Of a DNA stretch of 10,973 bases, positions 1-6,351 are shown one piece after another. The stretch comes from a bacterium (GTDB lineage: Bacteria; Desulfobacterota; GWC2-55-46). Location: positions 1-10,973 of the forward strand of contig SCQA01000112.1 in NCBI GenBank assembly GCA_004298725.1. Direction: 5' to 3'. The position numbers and the translations under genes are program-made. Positions within the stretch are counted from its first letter, which is position 1, and every line of letters begins with the position of its first letter. The notes under the pieces are model-generated. The model saw only the letters and a list, made by a program, of their open reading frames with translations, did not search any database and was not told where the DNA came from.

Positions 1-322
1 GGCGCACCCCGTACGCGCAAAATTACTTTAAAACAAAACAGCGTAAATCGCTTTCGTAACAAAACATAAGGCGTTTTTCAATTACCCCGCCAAATGGCTA
101 TGATTGCGGCTAAAATATTGCCTTATTCATAGTTCGGCTTTAATCCGCCCTTAAATTGTAGGAACAAAAAATAACACCCTATTAAAAAACGCCTCTTACG
201 GCATATATTTCACCAACAGTGCGGCATACAACAATTAGGCCTTGACAAAAACACGGCCTTGTCTTATTTTCTATAAGTTGCGCTGTCGCATACTCGGCGC
301 AAAATTCATCATTCAACGCATG
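1..322. other. Non-coding left edge upstream of tRNA-Thr
   Basis: I see no credible protein gene on either strand here. The AT-rich stretch holds a 10-base inverted repeat, AGGCGTTTTT at 69-78 against AAAAACGCCT at 185-194, of unknown meaning, and the tRNA promoter described separately. The open frame crossing into the tRNA on the minus strand is an antisense-tRNA artefact. The left end may be the 3' flank of another gene lying outside the window. Confidence 0.6.
242..270 (+). promoter_or_regulatory. Sigma70-type promoter for tRNA-Thr
   Basis: A perfect -35 box TTGACA at 242-247 is followed, after exactly 17 bases, by TATTTT at 265-270 (4 of 6 matches to TATAAT). Transcription would start near 277 and give a leader of about 45 bases before the tRNA. 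The position directly upstream of the only plus-strand gene supports it. The weak -10 box is the main doubt. Confidence 0.6.
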
Positions 323-397
323 GCCGGCGTAGCTCAGTGGTAGAGCAGCTGATTCGTAATCAGCAGGTCGAGGGTTCGACTCCCCCCGCCGGCTCCA
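323..397 (+). tRNA. tRNA-Thr (anticodon CGU)
   Basis: This folds into a full cloverleaf. The acceptor stem is GCCGGCG (323-329) with CGCCGGC (387-393), the D arm is GCTC/GAGC, and the anticodon stem GCTGA/TCAGC encloses the loop TTCGTAA with anticodon CGU at 355-357, reading ACG. The T loop TTCGACT is at 375-381, U is the discriminator and CCA is encoded at 395-397. It decodes threonine ACG codons. The T stem has one A-C mismatch (371 with 385), where bacterial tRNA-Thr genes usually have G-C. It is convergent with the DsbC-like gene. I see no clear terminator behind it. Confidence 0.95.
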
Positions 398-522
398 TTT
401 CAACAACATACTCACAACACCACAGTACAGCCTAAGTATAGCACTGCTTAATATAACGTATTCTTTTAGAAGTCAAGAAGTTTGTGTCTTTTTAACCCGT
501 ACTTAAAAAAACAATTTGCGCT

Positions 523-1416
523 TTATTTTGCTTTTTTGTCGGCCTTCTTATCGGTTTTCTTTCCGGTTTTTTTGCCTACGCCTGTTTCCTGCTTCTTCTC
601 ACCTTTATTCGCGCCTTGTTGCGGCTCCCCGTCTATCAGCTTAATCAACGCTTCCTCCGGCATATAACCGGGTATAAGCGTGCCGTCCGGCAGTATTATG
701 GCCGGAGTGCCATGAAGCCCAAGCTCGCCGGCGAGCTTAATGTTATCGTCAACTTCCTCTGCCTTGCATGTTGCCTTTGGAAGAGCTTTGCCTTCAAAAG
801 CCTCATTTAATAGTTTAACAGATTTTTCACAAATTATTGTCTTGCTCTTTTCATATGCGTCAGGATGCATGGGAAGCGGAAAGAGCTTTATGTAAAACGC
901 TATGTCTTTGCGTTTCGCTATTATCTTTTTAACGTCTTCATGTAGCTTTTGACAATACGGGCAATCAGGGTCGTCGAATATAATAACCTTTTTAGCCGCG
1001 CTTTTATCGCCTAAAACTATGGCGCCGTCAAGAGGTATCTTCTTTAAATCCACCTTTTTAAGGGCACGCGCCTCTTCGCTCTTTTCAATCTCTTTCTCAA
1101 GGTTCTCAAGCGCCGTAAATTTGCCTTCCACAAGGTACTTTTTGCCGAAATCCAGATACGCCGAACCTGTCCTGCCTTCCTTTGAAAAAACAACCTCCCA
1201 AAGCCCCTTTACCGGGCTCATCTTTATTTCCTTAATTTCGGCGCCGAACTTCTCCACCTTCAGCAGTTTAGACGCCTCTTCAGACGTAAGCTTATGGCAA
1301 TCCGCGCATTCGCCCATACAACCCGGCCCCTGAAATGCCGACGCGCTCTCTGCTGAGAGCGTTGAAAAGGCAAGAAAAAAGATGATGCCCGCTGACACAA
1401 AATACCTGAGAATCAT
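523..1416 (-). CDS. dsbC: DsbC-like periplasmic thiol:disulfide isomerase
   Basis: Predicted periplasmic disulfide isomerase of the DsbC/DsbG type, 297 residues. An N-terminal hydrophobic signal peptide (about residues 1-27) ends in SASA, a likely signal peptidase I site. The mature N-terminus holds three cysteines and a CXXCH (CADCH, 37-41), then a DsbC-like N-terminal region up to about 110 and a thioredoxin-fold domain with active site CPYC (152-155), a further Cys pair (196, 217) comparable to the structural disulfide of E. coli DsbC, and the cis-proline loop GTPA (236-239). The last 30 or so residues are a lysine-rich low-complexity tail. I chose ATG 1416 because AAGGAG lies 7 bases upstream; the TTG two codons earlier would be too close to it. 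CXXCH could bind heme c or may be purely redox; that is open. No DsbD partner is in the window. It probably forms its own transcription unit after the MITE-like element. Confidence 0.85.
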   Translation of the reverse strand: MILRYFVSAGIIFFLAFSTLSAESASAFQGPGCMGECADCHKLTSEEASKLLKVEKFGAEIKEIKMSPVKGLWEVVFSKEGRTGSAYLDFGKKYLVEGKFTALENLEKEIEKSEEARALKKVDLKKIPLDGAIVLGDKSAAKKVIIFDDPDCPYCQKLHEDVKKIIAKRKDIAFYIKLFPLPMHPDAYEKSKTIICEKSVKLLNEAFEGKALPKATCKAEEVDDNIKLAGELGLHGTPAIILPDGTLIPGYMPEEALIKLIDGEPQQGANKGEKKQETGVGKKTGKKTDKKADKKAK

Positions 1417-1446
1417 TGCCAATCTCCTTTTATGTTAGTTTCTATT

Positions 1447-1596
1447 TAAAGGCTACCTCTAAAAATTGATCTTTTTCCCGGACTCTGTGTCAGTGCGTGA
1501 ATAAAAATGCTCACATATTTGCATATATGCTCCGCTTTTTATTCCCGCCCTTCCTTGATTGCAGAAAAAATCTCTAATTTTTAGAGTCAGCCTAAA
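1447..1596. mobile_element. MITE-like palindromic element, about 142 bp
   Basis: The segment 1451-1592 is a long imperfect palindrome. The outer arms GGCTACCTCTAAAAATT (1451-1467) and, on the other strand, GGCTGACTCTAAAAATT (1592-1576) match in 15 of 17 positions. An inner pair, GAATAAAAATGC (1499-1510) and GCTTTTTATTC (1534-1544), shares the same centre of symmetry near 1521.5. TAAA occurs at both outer edges (1447-1450 and 1593-1596), a possible 4-base target duplication, though chance is not excluded in this AT-rich context. There is no transposase, so if mobile it is non-autonomous. Its right end contributes the stop codon of the upstream membrane-protein gene. Other copies in the genome would prove it. 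Confidence 0.5.
1565..1586 (-). terminator. Possible intrinsic terminator after the dapA-dapB unit
   Basis: Read on the minus strand, CTCTAA and TTAGAG pair around an AAA loop and are followed by ATTTTTT, directly after the stop codon of the small membrane protein. The 6-bp stem has only two G-C pairs, so it is weak. It lies in one arm of the MITE-like palindrome, and the whole element could fold into a much larger hairpin instead. Confidence 0.4.
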
Positions 1597-1922
1597 ATTA
1601 AAAAACCATAACGCGCGAACTCTGCCCTCGCTGATGAATATGTTGCCTGCCGAGGGGTAAAATACAACCGCCGTAATAACACAGTTACCATCGGCAGCAA
1701 CCAAATCAGCGGCTGTGCCGTTTTAAGCGGCTCGCGCCCGATGAAAATACATGCTTCCATTGAAAGAAAAAGAGAAACGGCAAGAAAGAAGAGCTGATGG
1801 GCCATAAACCGGCCGTAGGACGCCCAAACCGTATATCCTGCTAATGCCCCTGCAACGATGCAAGCAACGTAACCCGCCGTGCAACTTGACAGGTCCGGCG
1901 CTGGCGTGGCAGGCCGGTTCAT
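1587..1922 (-). CDS. Small integral membrane protein, unknown function
   Basis: I do not recognise this 111-residue protein. It is strongly hydrophobic with about three candidate membrane segments (residues about 14-34, 42-62 and 70-83), separated by short basic or polar loops, and the last 25 residues are polar. There is no signal peptide and no known motif that I can see. Its ATG overlaps the TGA of dapB by four bases (ATGA), which argues for a translated, coupled gene rather than a chance frame. The stop codon lies four bases inside the MITE-like palindrome, so the protein may have been shortened or given a new end by that insertion. A role with lysine or peptidoglycan synthesis is only suggested by position. 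Confidence 0.55.
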   Translation of the reverse strand: MNRPATPAPDLSSCTAGYVACIVAGALAGYTVWASYGRFMAHQLFFLAVSLFLSMEACIFIGREPLKTAQPLIWLLPMVTVLLRRLYFTPRQATYSSARAEFARYGFLILG

Positions 1923-2722
1923 TTAAGCCCCAAAACATCCTGCATATCGTAGAGGCCTTCCGCCTTACCCTCAAGCCAGACTGCGGCCTTAACCGCGCCG
2001 CGCGCAAAAGTTTCCCTTGATGACGCTTTATGCGTTATCTCGATTCTCTCGCCCGGACCGCCGAAAAGCACGGTGTGATCGCCGACAATATCGCCCGCCC
2101 TTATAGAAAATATGCCTATCTCTTCAGACCGCCTTTCGCCTATAATGCCTTTTCTGCCATAAACCGCGGTCTTTTCAAGGTCGCAATTGATTGCACCGGC
2201 TATAACCTCGGCTATTCGCATGGCAGTGCCTGAAGGCGCGTCTTTTTTATGCCTGTGGTGAGCCTCGGTTATTTCTATGTCGTAATCTTTGCCAAGCGCC
2301 TTGGCGCTCTCTGAGACGAGTTTAAAAAGAAGGTTTACGCCTATGCTCATATTAGGCGACATCAGCACGCGCGCGCCTGCGCTTAACTCTTTTATCTTTT
2401 CGCGCTGGCCGTGGGAAAACCCGGTTGTGCCTATGACAATGGCCTTTTTATAACGCACGGCAAATTCAAGGTGGCGCATGGAGGCTTCAGGCGCTGAAAA
2501 ATCTATGATAACGTCGGCCTTTTTAAATGCCCTGTCAGGCTGGTCGGTTATCTTTACTCCGCCCTTTCCAGCGCCGGCGGTCTCGCCCGCGTCAATTCCT
2601 AAAAGCGCGCACTGGGCGCTCTCAAGCGCGCCGCAAAGCCTGAGGCCCGGGTTTGAAAGTATAACCCCTATTATTTCCTTGCCCATTCTGCCGGCGGCGC
2701 CGGTAACGGCAATCTGCATCAT
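1919..2722 (-). CDS. dapB: 4-hydroxy-tetrahydrodipicolinate reductase
   Basis: DapB reduces the product of DapA with NAD(P)H to tetrahydrodipicolinate, the second committed step of DAP/lysine synthesis in the cytoplasm. The protein has 267 residues, normal for the family. Visible are the nucleotide-binding GAAGRMG (8-14), DFSAPEA (74-80), IGTTGFS (97-103), SPNMSIGVN (122-130) and the signature EAHHRHKKDAPSGT (153-166) with catalytic His155 and Lys159. The gene begins MM: the first ATG at 2722 shares one base with the dapA stop (TAATG), and the second at 2719 is an alternative. It is followed by an ATGA overlap with the membrane-protein gene, so three genes look translationally coupled. Confidence 0.97.
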   Translation of the reverse strand: MMQIAVTGAAGRMGKEIIGVILSNPGLRLCGALESAQCALLGIDAGETAGAGKGGVKITDQPDRAFKKADVIIDFSAPEASMRHLEFAVRYKKAIVIGTTGFSHGQREKIKELSAGARVLMSPNMSIGVNLLFKLVSESAKALGKDYDIEITEAHHRHKKDAPSGTAMRIAEVIAGAINCDLEKTAVYGRKGIIGERRSEEIGIFSIRAGDIVGDHTVLFGGPGERIEITHKASSRETFARGAVKAAVWLEGKAEGLYDMQDVLGLK

Positions 2723-3609
2723 TAAAACGCCTCCGCTACGGCAAGGCCGTATGCCTTCATCACGCTAAGAAGTTTTGCCTTATTAGCCTCGGCCATTTTA
2801 ACAAGCGGCAGGCGGAACTCTTCGCTAACCATGCCCAAAAACGAAAGCGCCGTCTTTACCGGAATAGGGTTGGTCTCCGTGAACATGGCCCTGTTAAGCG
2901 GCTGAAGTTTATAATGCAAGCGGCGCGCGCCCGCGAGGTCGCCGGCAAGAAAGCTCTTAACCATGCCGGAAACGTCCGCCGGAGCGAGATTTGAAGTAAC
3001 GGAAATAACGCCATGGCCGCCAAGGGCGAGAAGGCCGAGCGTGGTAAAGTCGTCCCCTGATAGGACGCAAAAACCCTTTCTTGAAAACTCTATGACCGCA
3101 CTCACCTGATTCATGTCGCCGGTTGCTTCTTTTATTCCGGCTATATTCTTAATTTCCGACAACCGGGCTACGGTTTCAGGAAGCATATTTACGCCGGTAC
3201 GGCCCGGCACGTTGTAAAGTATTATCGGAATTCCGCTTTCAGAGGCTATCTTTTTATAATGCTCGTAAAGCCCCTGCTGAGTGGGTTTGTTGTAGTAAGG
3301 CGTTATTAAAAGCGCGGCGTTTGCCCCGGCTTTTTCAGCGTGGCGCGTAAGCATAAGCGTTTCCGCGGTTGAGTTGGAACCCGTACCCGCGATTACAGGC
3401 ACCCTGCCGGAGGCGGTATCAATGGCTATTTCTATAACGCGGTTATGCTCTTCATAGGTAAGCGTGGCAGACTCGCCCGTGGTGCCGCACGGCACGATGC
3501 CCTTAATGCCTTTGGCTATCTGCTCTTCTATCAGCTTTTTAAAAGCTTCTTCATCCACGCGGCCGTCTTTAAAAGGCGTAACAAGCGCGGTTATCGCTCC
3601 GGTGAACAT
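2722..3609 (-). CDS. dapA: 4-hydroxy-tetrahydrodipicolinate synthase
   Basis: DapA condenses pyruvate with aspartate semialdehyde, opening the DAP/lysine branch. It is a class I aldolase TIM barrel of 295 residues. The sequence shows GTTGES (42-47), TPYYNKPTQQG (103-113), YNVPGRTG (132-139) and the Schiff-base lysine in GIKEATGD (Lys160). Tyr132 and Arg137 correspond to the catalytic Tyr and carboxylate-binding Arg of the E. coli enzyme. I start at ATG 3609, with GGAG 8 bases upstream, rather than at the TTG just before it. It leads a coupled dapA-dapB-membrane-protein unit. I could not find a convincing promoter in the 282-base gap upstream. Confidence 0.97.
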   Translation of the reverse strand: MFTGAITALVTPFKDGRVDEEAFKKLIEEQIAKGIKGIVPCGTTGESATLTYEEHNRVIEIAIDTASGRVPVIAGTGSNSTAETLMLTRHAEKAGANAALLITPYYNKPTQQGLYEHYKKIASESGIPIILYNVPGRTGVNMLPETVARLSEIKNIAGIKEATGDMNQVSAVIEFSRKGFCVLSGDDFTTLGLLALGGHGVISVTSNLAPADVSGMVKSFLAGDLAGARRLHYKLQPLNRAMFTETNPIPVKTALSFLGMVSEEFRLPLVKMAEANKAKLLSVMKAYGLAVAEAF

Positions 3610-3740
3610 CAATCTTTCTCCAATGTTAATTTTAATCCTTAGAAAACCTCTGATTAATTCTTTTGTGCAGTCAAAAGGTATCGGGTATCAATTCTGAGAT
3701 GTCTTTTCCGACAACCGTTACCTGTCTTTTCTTCACATTT

Positions 3741-3793
3741 ACCCCTCACCCTACCCTCTCCCTCAATACCACTACGGGTATAAAGGGGAGAGG
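3741..3793. repeat. Intergenic inverted repeat (CCTCTCCC type)
   Basis: CCTCTCCC (3755-3762) pairs with GGGAGAGG (3786-3793), and an inner TACC (3767-3770) pairs with GGTA (3777-3780), around the loop. It is preceded by a C-rich run of the form ACCCCTCACCCTA. C-rich palindromes of this type are scattered between genes in many environmental genomes. It sits in the gap between dapF and dapA and lacks a T tract, so it is not an ordinary terminator. Confidence 0.5.
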
Positions 3794-3867
3794 AGAAAAA
3801 AAGAAATTAATCAGACCTTCCTTAATTCAAATCAAGCAACCCTTATAAACACCCGCAAGTATTATAC

Positions 3868-3884
3868 AAAAAAGCCGGGCTTTT
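3868..3884 (-). terminator. Short terminator-like hairpin after dapF
   Basis: Seven bases after the dapF stop, the minus strand reads AAAAGC, loop CCG, GCTTTTTT, a compact 6-bp stem with a T run. With only two G-C pairs it is weak, but the position fits the end of the gmhA-to-dapF unit. It may let part of the transcription continue into dapA. Confidence 0.45.
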
Positions 3885-3891
3885 GCCTATG

Positions 3892-4710
3892 TCAGATTTC
3901 AACCTCGCCGTCATATACTTCCATGGCAGGTCCGGTCATATACACATGGCCGTCTTTTTCAAGGTTTATCTTCAGCGTACCGCCCCTTAACATAACGCTG
4001 ACGCTTGATCCCGCAAAACCATGCAACCGTGAAGCCACGGCCGAAGCGCACGCCCCGGTGCCGCAGGCAAGGGTTTCGCCGCTTCCCCTCTCCCAGACGC
4101 GCATCTTTAAACGCTTGAAGCTTAAAACCTGAATGAACTCCACATTCGTCCGTTTCGGAAAAAACTTGTCGGTTTCTATAAGCGGGCCGTACTTTTCAAC
4201 GGCAAAAGCGTCGACGTCGTCAACGAATATCACGCAGTGCGGGTTGCCCATTGACACGCAAGTTATTTTAAACGTCTTATCGCCGGCTTTAAATTCATAA
4301 TCTTTTACTTCGCCGTCCTTTGCCGCCGGTATGAGCCTGCCTTCAAGCACCGGCGCGCCCATGTCAACGCGCACAAGCTTGCCGTATTTTTCAGGCCGTA
4401 TAATCCCGGCAAGGGTTTCAATGTCAAGGCGCTTCTTTTTTGACAAGCCCCTGTTCCATATGTATGCGGCAAGGCACCGTATGCCGTTGCCGCACATTTC
4501 AACCCTCGTTCCGTCGCCGTTATAAATATCCATGCGAAAGTCGGCCTTTTTTGACGCCTTGAGTATTATAGCCTGGTCAAAGCCAATGCCGAAACGCCTG
4601 TCGGAAAGCGCCTTCATTACAGCGCCGGTTTTTTTTATGTCTTTTTTGCGGCAGTCAACGACTATAAAATCGTTGCCAAGTCCGTGCATCTTTGTAAAGC
4701 GCAATTTCAT
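3892..4710 (-). CDS. dapF: Diaminopimelate epimerase
   Basis: DapF interconverts LL- and meso-diaminopimelate without a cofactor, providing meso-DAP for peptidoglycan and for LysA. It has 272 residues, the usual length. The N-terminal MHGLGNDF (8-15) is typical. The two catalytic cysteines are in EMCGNG (Cys73) and ACGTGA (Cys216), each in its normal half of the pseudo-symmetric fold, and NPH (156-158) is present. The start ATG lies one base after the lysA TAA, so the two genes are coupled. A hairpin follows the stop. Identification is secure. Confidence 0.97.
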   Translation of the reverse strand: MKLRFTKMHGLGNDFIVVDCRKKDIKKTGAVMKALSDRRFGIGFDQAIILKASKKADFRMDIYNGDGTRVEMCGNGIRCLAAYIWNRGLSKKKRLDIETLAGIIRPEKYGKLVRVDMGAPVLEGRLIPAAKDGEVKDYEFKAGDKTFKITCVSMGNPHCVIFVDDVDAFAVEKYGPLIETDKFFPKRTNVEFIQVLSFKRLKMRVWERGSGETLACGTGACASAVASRLHGFAGSSVSVMLRGGTLKINLEKDGHVYMTGPAMEVYDGEVEI

Positions 4711-4711
4711 T

Positions 4712-5959
4712 TTACTTCTCGCCCCTTATAATGTCTTCAAAGGTTTCGCGCTTCCTTATAACCTTATATCCTTTGCCGTCCGCCATGACCTCGGCAACGC
4801 GCGGCCTTGAATTATAATTGCTCGACATTGAAAAGCCGTACGCGCCGGCGCTCATAACGGCAAGAAGAGCGCCGGATTTGACTGCCGGCATTATCCTGTC
4901 CTTGGCGATAAAATCGCCGGATTCGCATATCGGCCCCACAACGTCCGCGGTAATTTCTTCTCCTGCGGACGGCGAAACCTTTACCGGCTTAATCGCGTGA
5001 TACGAGCCGTAAAGCGACGGCCTTGCAAGGTCGTTCATGCCCGCGTCAACTATTACAAACGTCTTGTCGTCGTTCTTTTTAACGTACAAGACCTTTGTTA
5101 CGAGTATGCCAGCGTTCCCCACCATTACCCTGCCCGGCTCGAATATCAGCGTTAAGTCAAGCCCTGAGGTGCTCTTTAAAACCGCCTCGCCGTATTTGCT
5201 CGGGTGCGGCGGAGCTTCCTTGTCGTACGTAATGCCAAGCCCCCCGCCCATGTCCAGATACTTTATTTCAAGCCCTTCCGAGCGGAGCTTATGAACAAGG
5301 CCTTTTATCTTTTCAAGCGCGTCAATGAACGGGTCAATTTTCGTTATCTGCGAGCCTATATGGCAGTCTATGCCAACAGGCGCGAGGCATTTAAGGTTTT
5401 GCTTCGCCAAAACGTATTCACGCACGGCGTCTTCCGCGGGTATGCCAAACTTGTTTTTTTTGAGCCCGGTTGAAATGTACGGGTGCGTTTTAGGGTCAAC
5501 GTCCGGATTTACCCGTATGGCAAAGTTGGCCTTTGTTTTAAGGCGCTTTGCTACGCTATTAAGCGCGGTCAGCTCTTCAGGGGACTCAACGTTGAACATG
5601 AGTATCTTCTTTTTAAGCGCGAACTCAAGCTCGTCAGAGCGTTTGCCCACGCCGGAAAAGACGATTTTTTTAGGGTTTGCCCCTGCCTTTAACGCCCTGT
5701 AAAGCTCTCCGGCTGATACAATGTCAAAACCGCTCCCCTCTTCGGCGAATGTTCTTAAAACCGAAATATTGGAATTAGCCTTAACTGAAAAACATACTAT
5801 GTGATCAACCTCGTCAAACGCCTTTGTAAAAGCCCCATAGTGCGTACGCAAGGTTTTTTTACTGTAAATATAAACAGGCGTGCCGGTTTTCTTGACTATA
5901 TCTTCAACCTTAACGCCCTCGGCGGAAAAATTCTTGCCCTTGTACGCGAAAAAATGCAT
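4712..5959 (-). CDS. lysA: Diaminopimelate decarboxylase
   Basis: LysA decarboxylates meso-DAP to L-lysine using PLP, the last step of the pathway. It is a fold-III (alanine-racemase-like barrel) decarboxylase of 415 residues, as expected. Visible are the PLP lysine in FSVKAN (Lys60), HIGSQI, the glycine-rich LDMGGGLG, FEPGRV, the CESGD motif that brings the active-site Cys from the partner subunit, and GAYGFSMSSNYNSRPR near the C-terminus. The open frame extends 59 codons further upstream, but that part does not look like protein and contains an intergenic palindrome. ATG 5959 gives the family N-terminus and has AGGAG 11 bases upstream. dapF follows after one base. Confidence 0.96.
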   Translation of the reverse strand: MHFFAYKGKNFSAEGVKVEDIVKKTGTPVYIYSKKTLRTHYGAFTKAFDEVDHIVCFSVKANSNISVLRTFAEEGSGFDIVSAGELYRALKAGANPKKIVFSGVGKRSDELEFALKKKILMFNVESPEELTALNSVAKRLKTKANFAIRVNPDVDPKTHPYISTGLKKNKFGIPAEDAVREYVLAKQNLKCLAPVGIDCHIGSQITKIDPFIDALEKIKGLVHKLRSEGLEIKYLDMGGGLGITYDKEAPPHPSKYGEAVLKSTSGLDLTLIFEPGRVMVGNAGILVTKVLYVKKNDDKTFVIVDAGMNDLARPSLYGSYHAIKPVKVSPSAGEEITADVVGPICESGDFIAKDRIMPAVKSGALLAVMSAGAYGFSMSSNYNSRPRVAEVMADGKGYKVIRKRETFEDIIRGEK

Positions 5960-6173
5960 ATCCAGCCCGTCTCCTTGTCTGTTATCTTTTGTTGACTGCT
6001 CACGGAAAAATACCGGGTTACGCCAACCCAACGCTTTTATATAATCTCCCCTGCCCCTCTTTATAAAAGAGGGGTTTACGTCGTCGCTGATATTTTGGCG
6101 GGCGGCGCCAAACTTACGACAAATAACGCTTAACAACCAAAACTATATCTGCCCAAAAACAGACTTTACCACA
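5960..6173. other. Spacer between the lipoprotein gene and lysA
   Basis: No gene is visible. Besides the CCCCTCTTT palindrome listed separately, it holds a perfect 7-bp hairpin, TTTGGCG (6094-6100) and CGCCAAA (6106-6112), with a five-base G-rich loop and no T tract on either side. This is the longest untranslated spacer inside the gmhA-to-dapF run, so a lysA leader function is possible. I see no lysine-riboswitch features. Confidence 0.4.
6042..6077. repeat. Intergenic palindrome (CCCCTCTTT type)
   Basis: CCCCTCTTT (6054-6062) and AAAGAGGGG (6066-6074) form a perfect 9-bp stem with a three-base ATA loop, preceded by the related AATCTCCCCTG. Short C/G-rich palindromes with AT-rich edges are common dispersed repeats in environmental Proteobacteria-like genomes. 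Its C-rich arm resembles the repeat at 3741-3793. It lies in the apparent 5' extension of the lysA frame, which supports that extension being non-coding. Confidence 0.55.
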
Positions 6174-6311
6174 CTACACATTCCTTTGACCGGTTTGCCT
6201 CTCTTGCCTTGAGTCCTCCGGCGGCACCGGAGGCGTTTTTTTCCCGCAACCCGAGGCTGTAACAGCCAAAAAGACAAAAAACACCATTATTACCGCATAG
6301 CATTGCTTCAC
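6174..6311 (-). CDS. Small LptM/YifL-like outer-membrane lipoprotein
   Basis: A 45-residue predicted lipoprotein too short for ordinary gene calling. The N-terminus is a hydrophobic signal (about residues 5-20) ending in a lipobox TASGC, with Cys22 as the lipid-carrying residue. After it comes CGKKTPPVPPE, the short Lys/Gly-Pro-rich pattern typical of LptM/YifL-type lipoproteins, then a polar tail of about 16 residues and a TAG stop. In E. coli yifL (lptM) lies just upstream of dapF; here the gene is between argH and lysA-dapF, which strengthens the call. LptM binds the LptD/BamA machinery that assembles the LPS translocon; that role here is inference. I prefer the GTG at 6311 because GGAGG lies 8 bases upstream; an in-frame ATG at 6329 has no visible ribosome site. 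Confidence 0.8.
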   Translation of the reverse strand: MKQCYAVIMVFFVFLAVTASGCGKKTPPVPPEDSRQERQTGQRNV

Positions 6312-6319
6312 ACGAAAAG

Positions 6320-6324
6320 CCTCC
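6320..6324 (-). promoter_or_regulatory. Shine-Dalgarno GGAGG that sets the lipoprotein's GTG start
   Basis: GGAGG on the minus strand stands 8 bases before GTG 6311. It lies inside the first codons of the frame opened by ATG 6329, which has none. This decides the start in favour of GTG. Confidence 0.65.
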
Positions 6325-6351
6325 GCCATTATTTAAGCCGAGCCAAACACC

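Noticed and set aside
182..415. A 77-codon minus-strand frame containing RGESNPRPADYESAALP
   Set aside because: It is the antisense translation of tRNA-Thr, a well-known spurious protein pattern; the frame covers the tRNA and has no support of its own.
1459..1704. Minus-strand frame of 81 codons overlapping the membrane protein
   Set aside because: It runs through the MITE-like palindrome, has no ribosome site or recognisable protein pattern and competes with the ATGA-coupled frame.
1723..2007. Minus-strand frame of 94 codons across the end of dapB
   Set aside because: It is a shadow of dapB and the membrane protein in another frame, rich in Arg and Cys in a manner typical of shifted translation.
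3861..3866. Perfect TATAAT on the minus strand just after the dapF terminator
   Set aside because: There is no acceptable -35 box at 16-18 bases, so I do not call a dapA promoter there.
6094..6112. TTTGGCG/CGCCAAA hairpin as a lysA attenuator or riboswitch
   Set aside because: A single short stem without a T tract or leader peptide; lysine-riboswitch architecture is absent.
5960..6136. 59-residue N-terminal extension of LysA
   Set aside because: It contains an intergenic palindrome, does not resemble LysA, and ATG 5959 gives the correct family N-terminus with a ribosome site.
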